Shown here in pieces: positions 63,791 through 64,000 of a stretch of 64,000 bases of DNA. The position numbers were made by a program, and so were the translations under genes. The notes below the pieces were generated by a model, which was not told where the DNA came from, ran no database searches, and saw nothing but the letters and a program-made list of their open reading frames with translations. This stretch comes from Aquitalea palustris (lineage in GTDB: Bacteria; Pseudomonadota; Gammaproteobacteria; Burkholderiales; Chromobacteriaceae): the NCBI RefSeq assembly GCF_003693445.1, contig NZ_RFAR01000004.1:62001-126000 (forward strand), read 5' to 3'. The first letter of the stretch is position 1; every line of letters begins with the position of its first letter.

Positions 63791-64000
63791 ATGCGGATCA
63801 AACTGGCCACCCTGGCTTGTACCCTGCTCTGGTTCGTGTTGAGCGCCTTGATATCCATGGCCTTCCTCAGCCGGGCGGTGCTGAGCGCCGAGCAGGAATT
63901 CGATCTGCTCGCCACGCGCCTGTGCGAGCAGCTGACACAAAAGCTGCAGGTCAACGACACCATACTCGACAGTTATGCGGCCTTTGCCATGCTGGATCAT
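63791..64000 (+). CDS. Membrane sensor, N-terminal part (runs off the window)
   Basis: An open frame of 70 codons from an ATG at 63791 to the end. It begins MRIKLATLACTLLWFVLSAL followed by ISMAFLS, a single membrane anchor, then a charged helical stretch with LATRLCEQLTQKL and DSYAAFAML. This resembles the extracytoplasmic start of sensor histidine kinases whose periplasmic part begins with a coiled helix. Position after a LytTR regulator and a receiver-TPR protein suggests it is the partner kinase, but the kinase domain is outside the window. Confidence 0.6.
   Translation, partial: MRIKLATLACTLLWFVLSALISMAFLSRAVLSAEQEFDLLATRLCEQLTQKLQVNDTILDSYAAFAMLDH

Overview
The window is a dense, high-GC stretch of bacterial chromosome. 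About 57 protein genes fill it, many with GTG or TTG starts and strong GGAG-type ribosome sites. The gene set (oppABCDF, sbp-cysTWA, maf-rng, secA, dciA, tcdA, prpE, proA, two chemoreceptors, a SiaABC-type switch) and the codon style point to a free-living, motile betaproteobacterium of the Neisseriales, most like Chromobacteriaceae such as Vogesella or Aquitalea. The genus is inference. I saw no tRNA, rRNA, CRISPR array, insertion sequence or prophage.

Layout. 1-5560: oligopeptide importer oppABCDF, entered inside oppA, ending in a clear terminator. 5.6-9.7 kb: M48 protease, tcdA, a Cys-pair miniprotein, threonine aldolase, a secreted hydrolase. 9.7-10.4 kb: a mini fimbrin-like gene and an AT-rich gap. 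10.4-18.4 kb: prolyl oligopeptidase, GST-like, GNAT, cupin, YceH, BCCT transporter, TlyA methyltransferase, universal stress protein. 18.4-22.3 kb: a membrane miniprotein behind an FNR-like promoter, gamma-glutamyltransferase and a PuuA-like ligase. 22.4-27.6 kb: chemoreceptor, DUF2252, hydrolase, a cluster of DnaA boxes, two small envelope genes. 27.7-35.3 kb: proA, siaC-siaB-SpoIIE phosphatase, prpE, second chemoreceptor. 35.8-43.6 kb: DUF3422, sulfate importer sbp-cysTWA, phosphate transporter, dciA. 43.8-48.1 kb: a low-GC orphan fimbrial adhesin and a two-gene ABC system with a fused double permease. 48.6-56.2 kb: secA, maf, rng, cysE, DUF1835, a 2OG-Fe(II) oxygenase. 56.3-58.8 kb: lipoprotein, orphan flgH-like gene, tiny Gly/Ala/Ser-rich protein, SBP. 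59-64 kb: uvrD followed by a signalling set (receiver-TPR protein, LytTR regulator, start of a membrane sensor).

How they fit together. Sulfate import (sbp-cysTWA) and serine acetyltransferase (cysE) serve cysteine synthesis. Opp with the peptidases and gamma-glutamyltransferase suggests life on peptides and amino acids. Two chemoreceptors, the SiaABC-like switch and the LytTR cluster suggest tuning of motility and surface growth, while both fimbrial genes lack chaperone and usher neighbours.

Most of the window is ordinary housekeeping. Best candidates for something new are the same-strand DnaA-box array at 26486-26683, the SiaABC-type module with a CBS-like soluble phosphatase and no diguanylate cyclase next to it, the orphan FlgH locus, the orphan low-GC adhesin, and the signalling set after uvrD.
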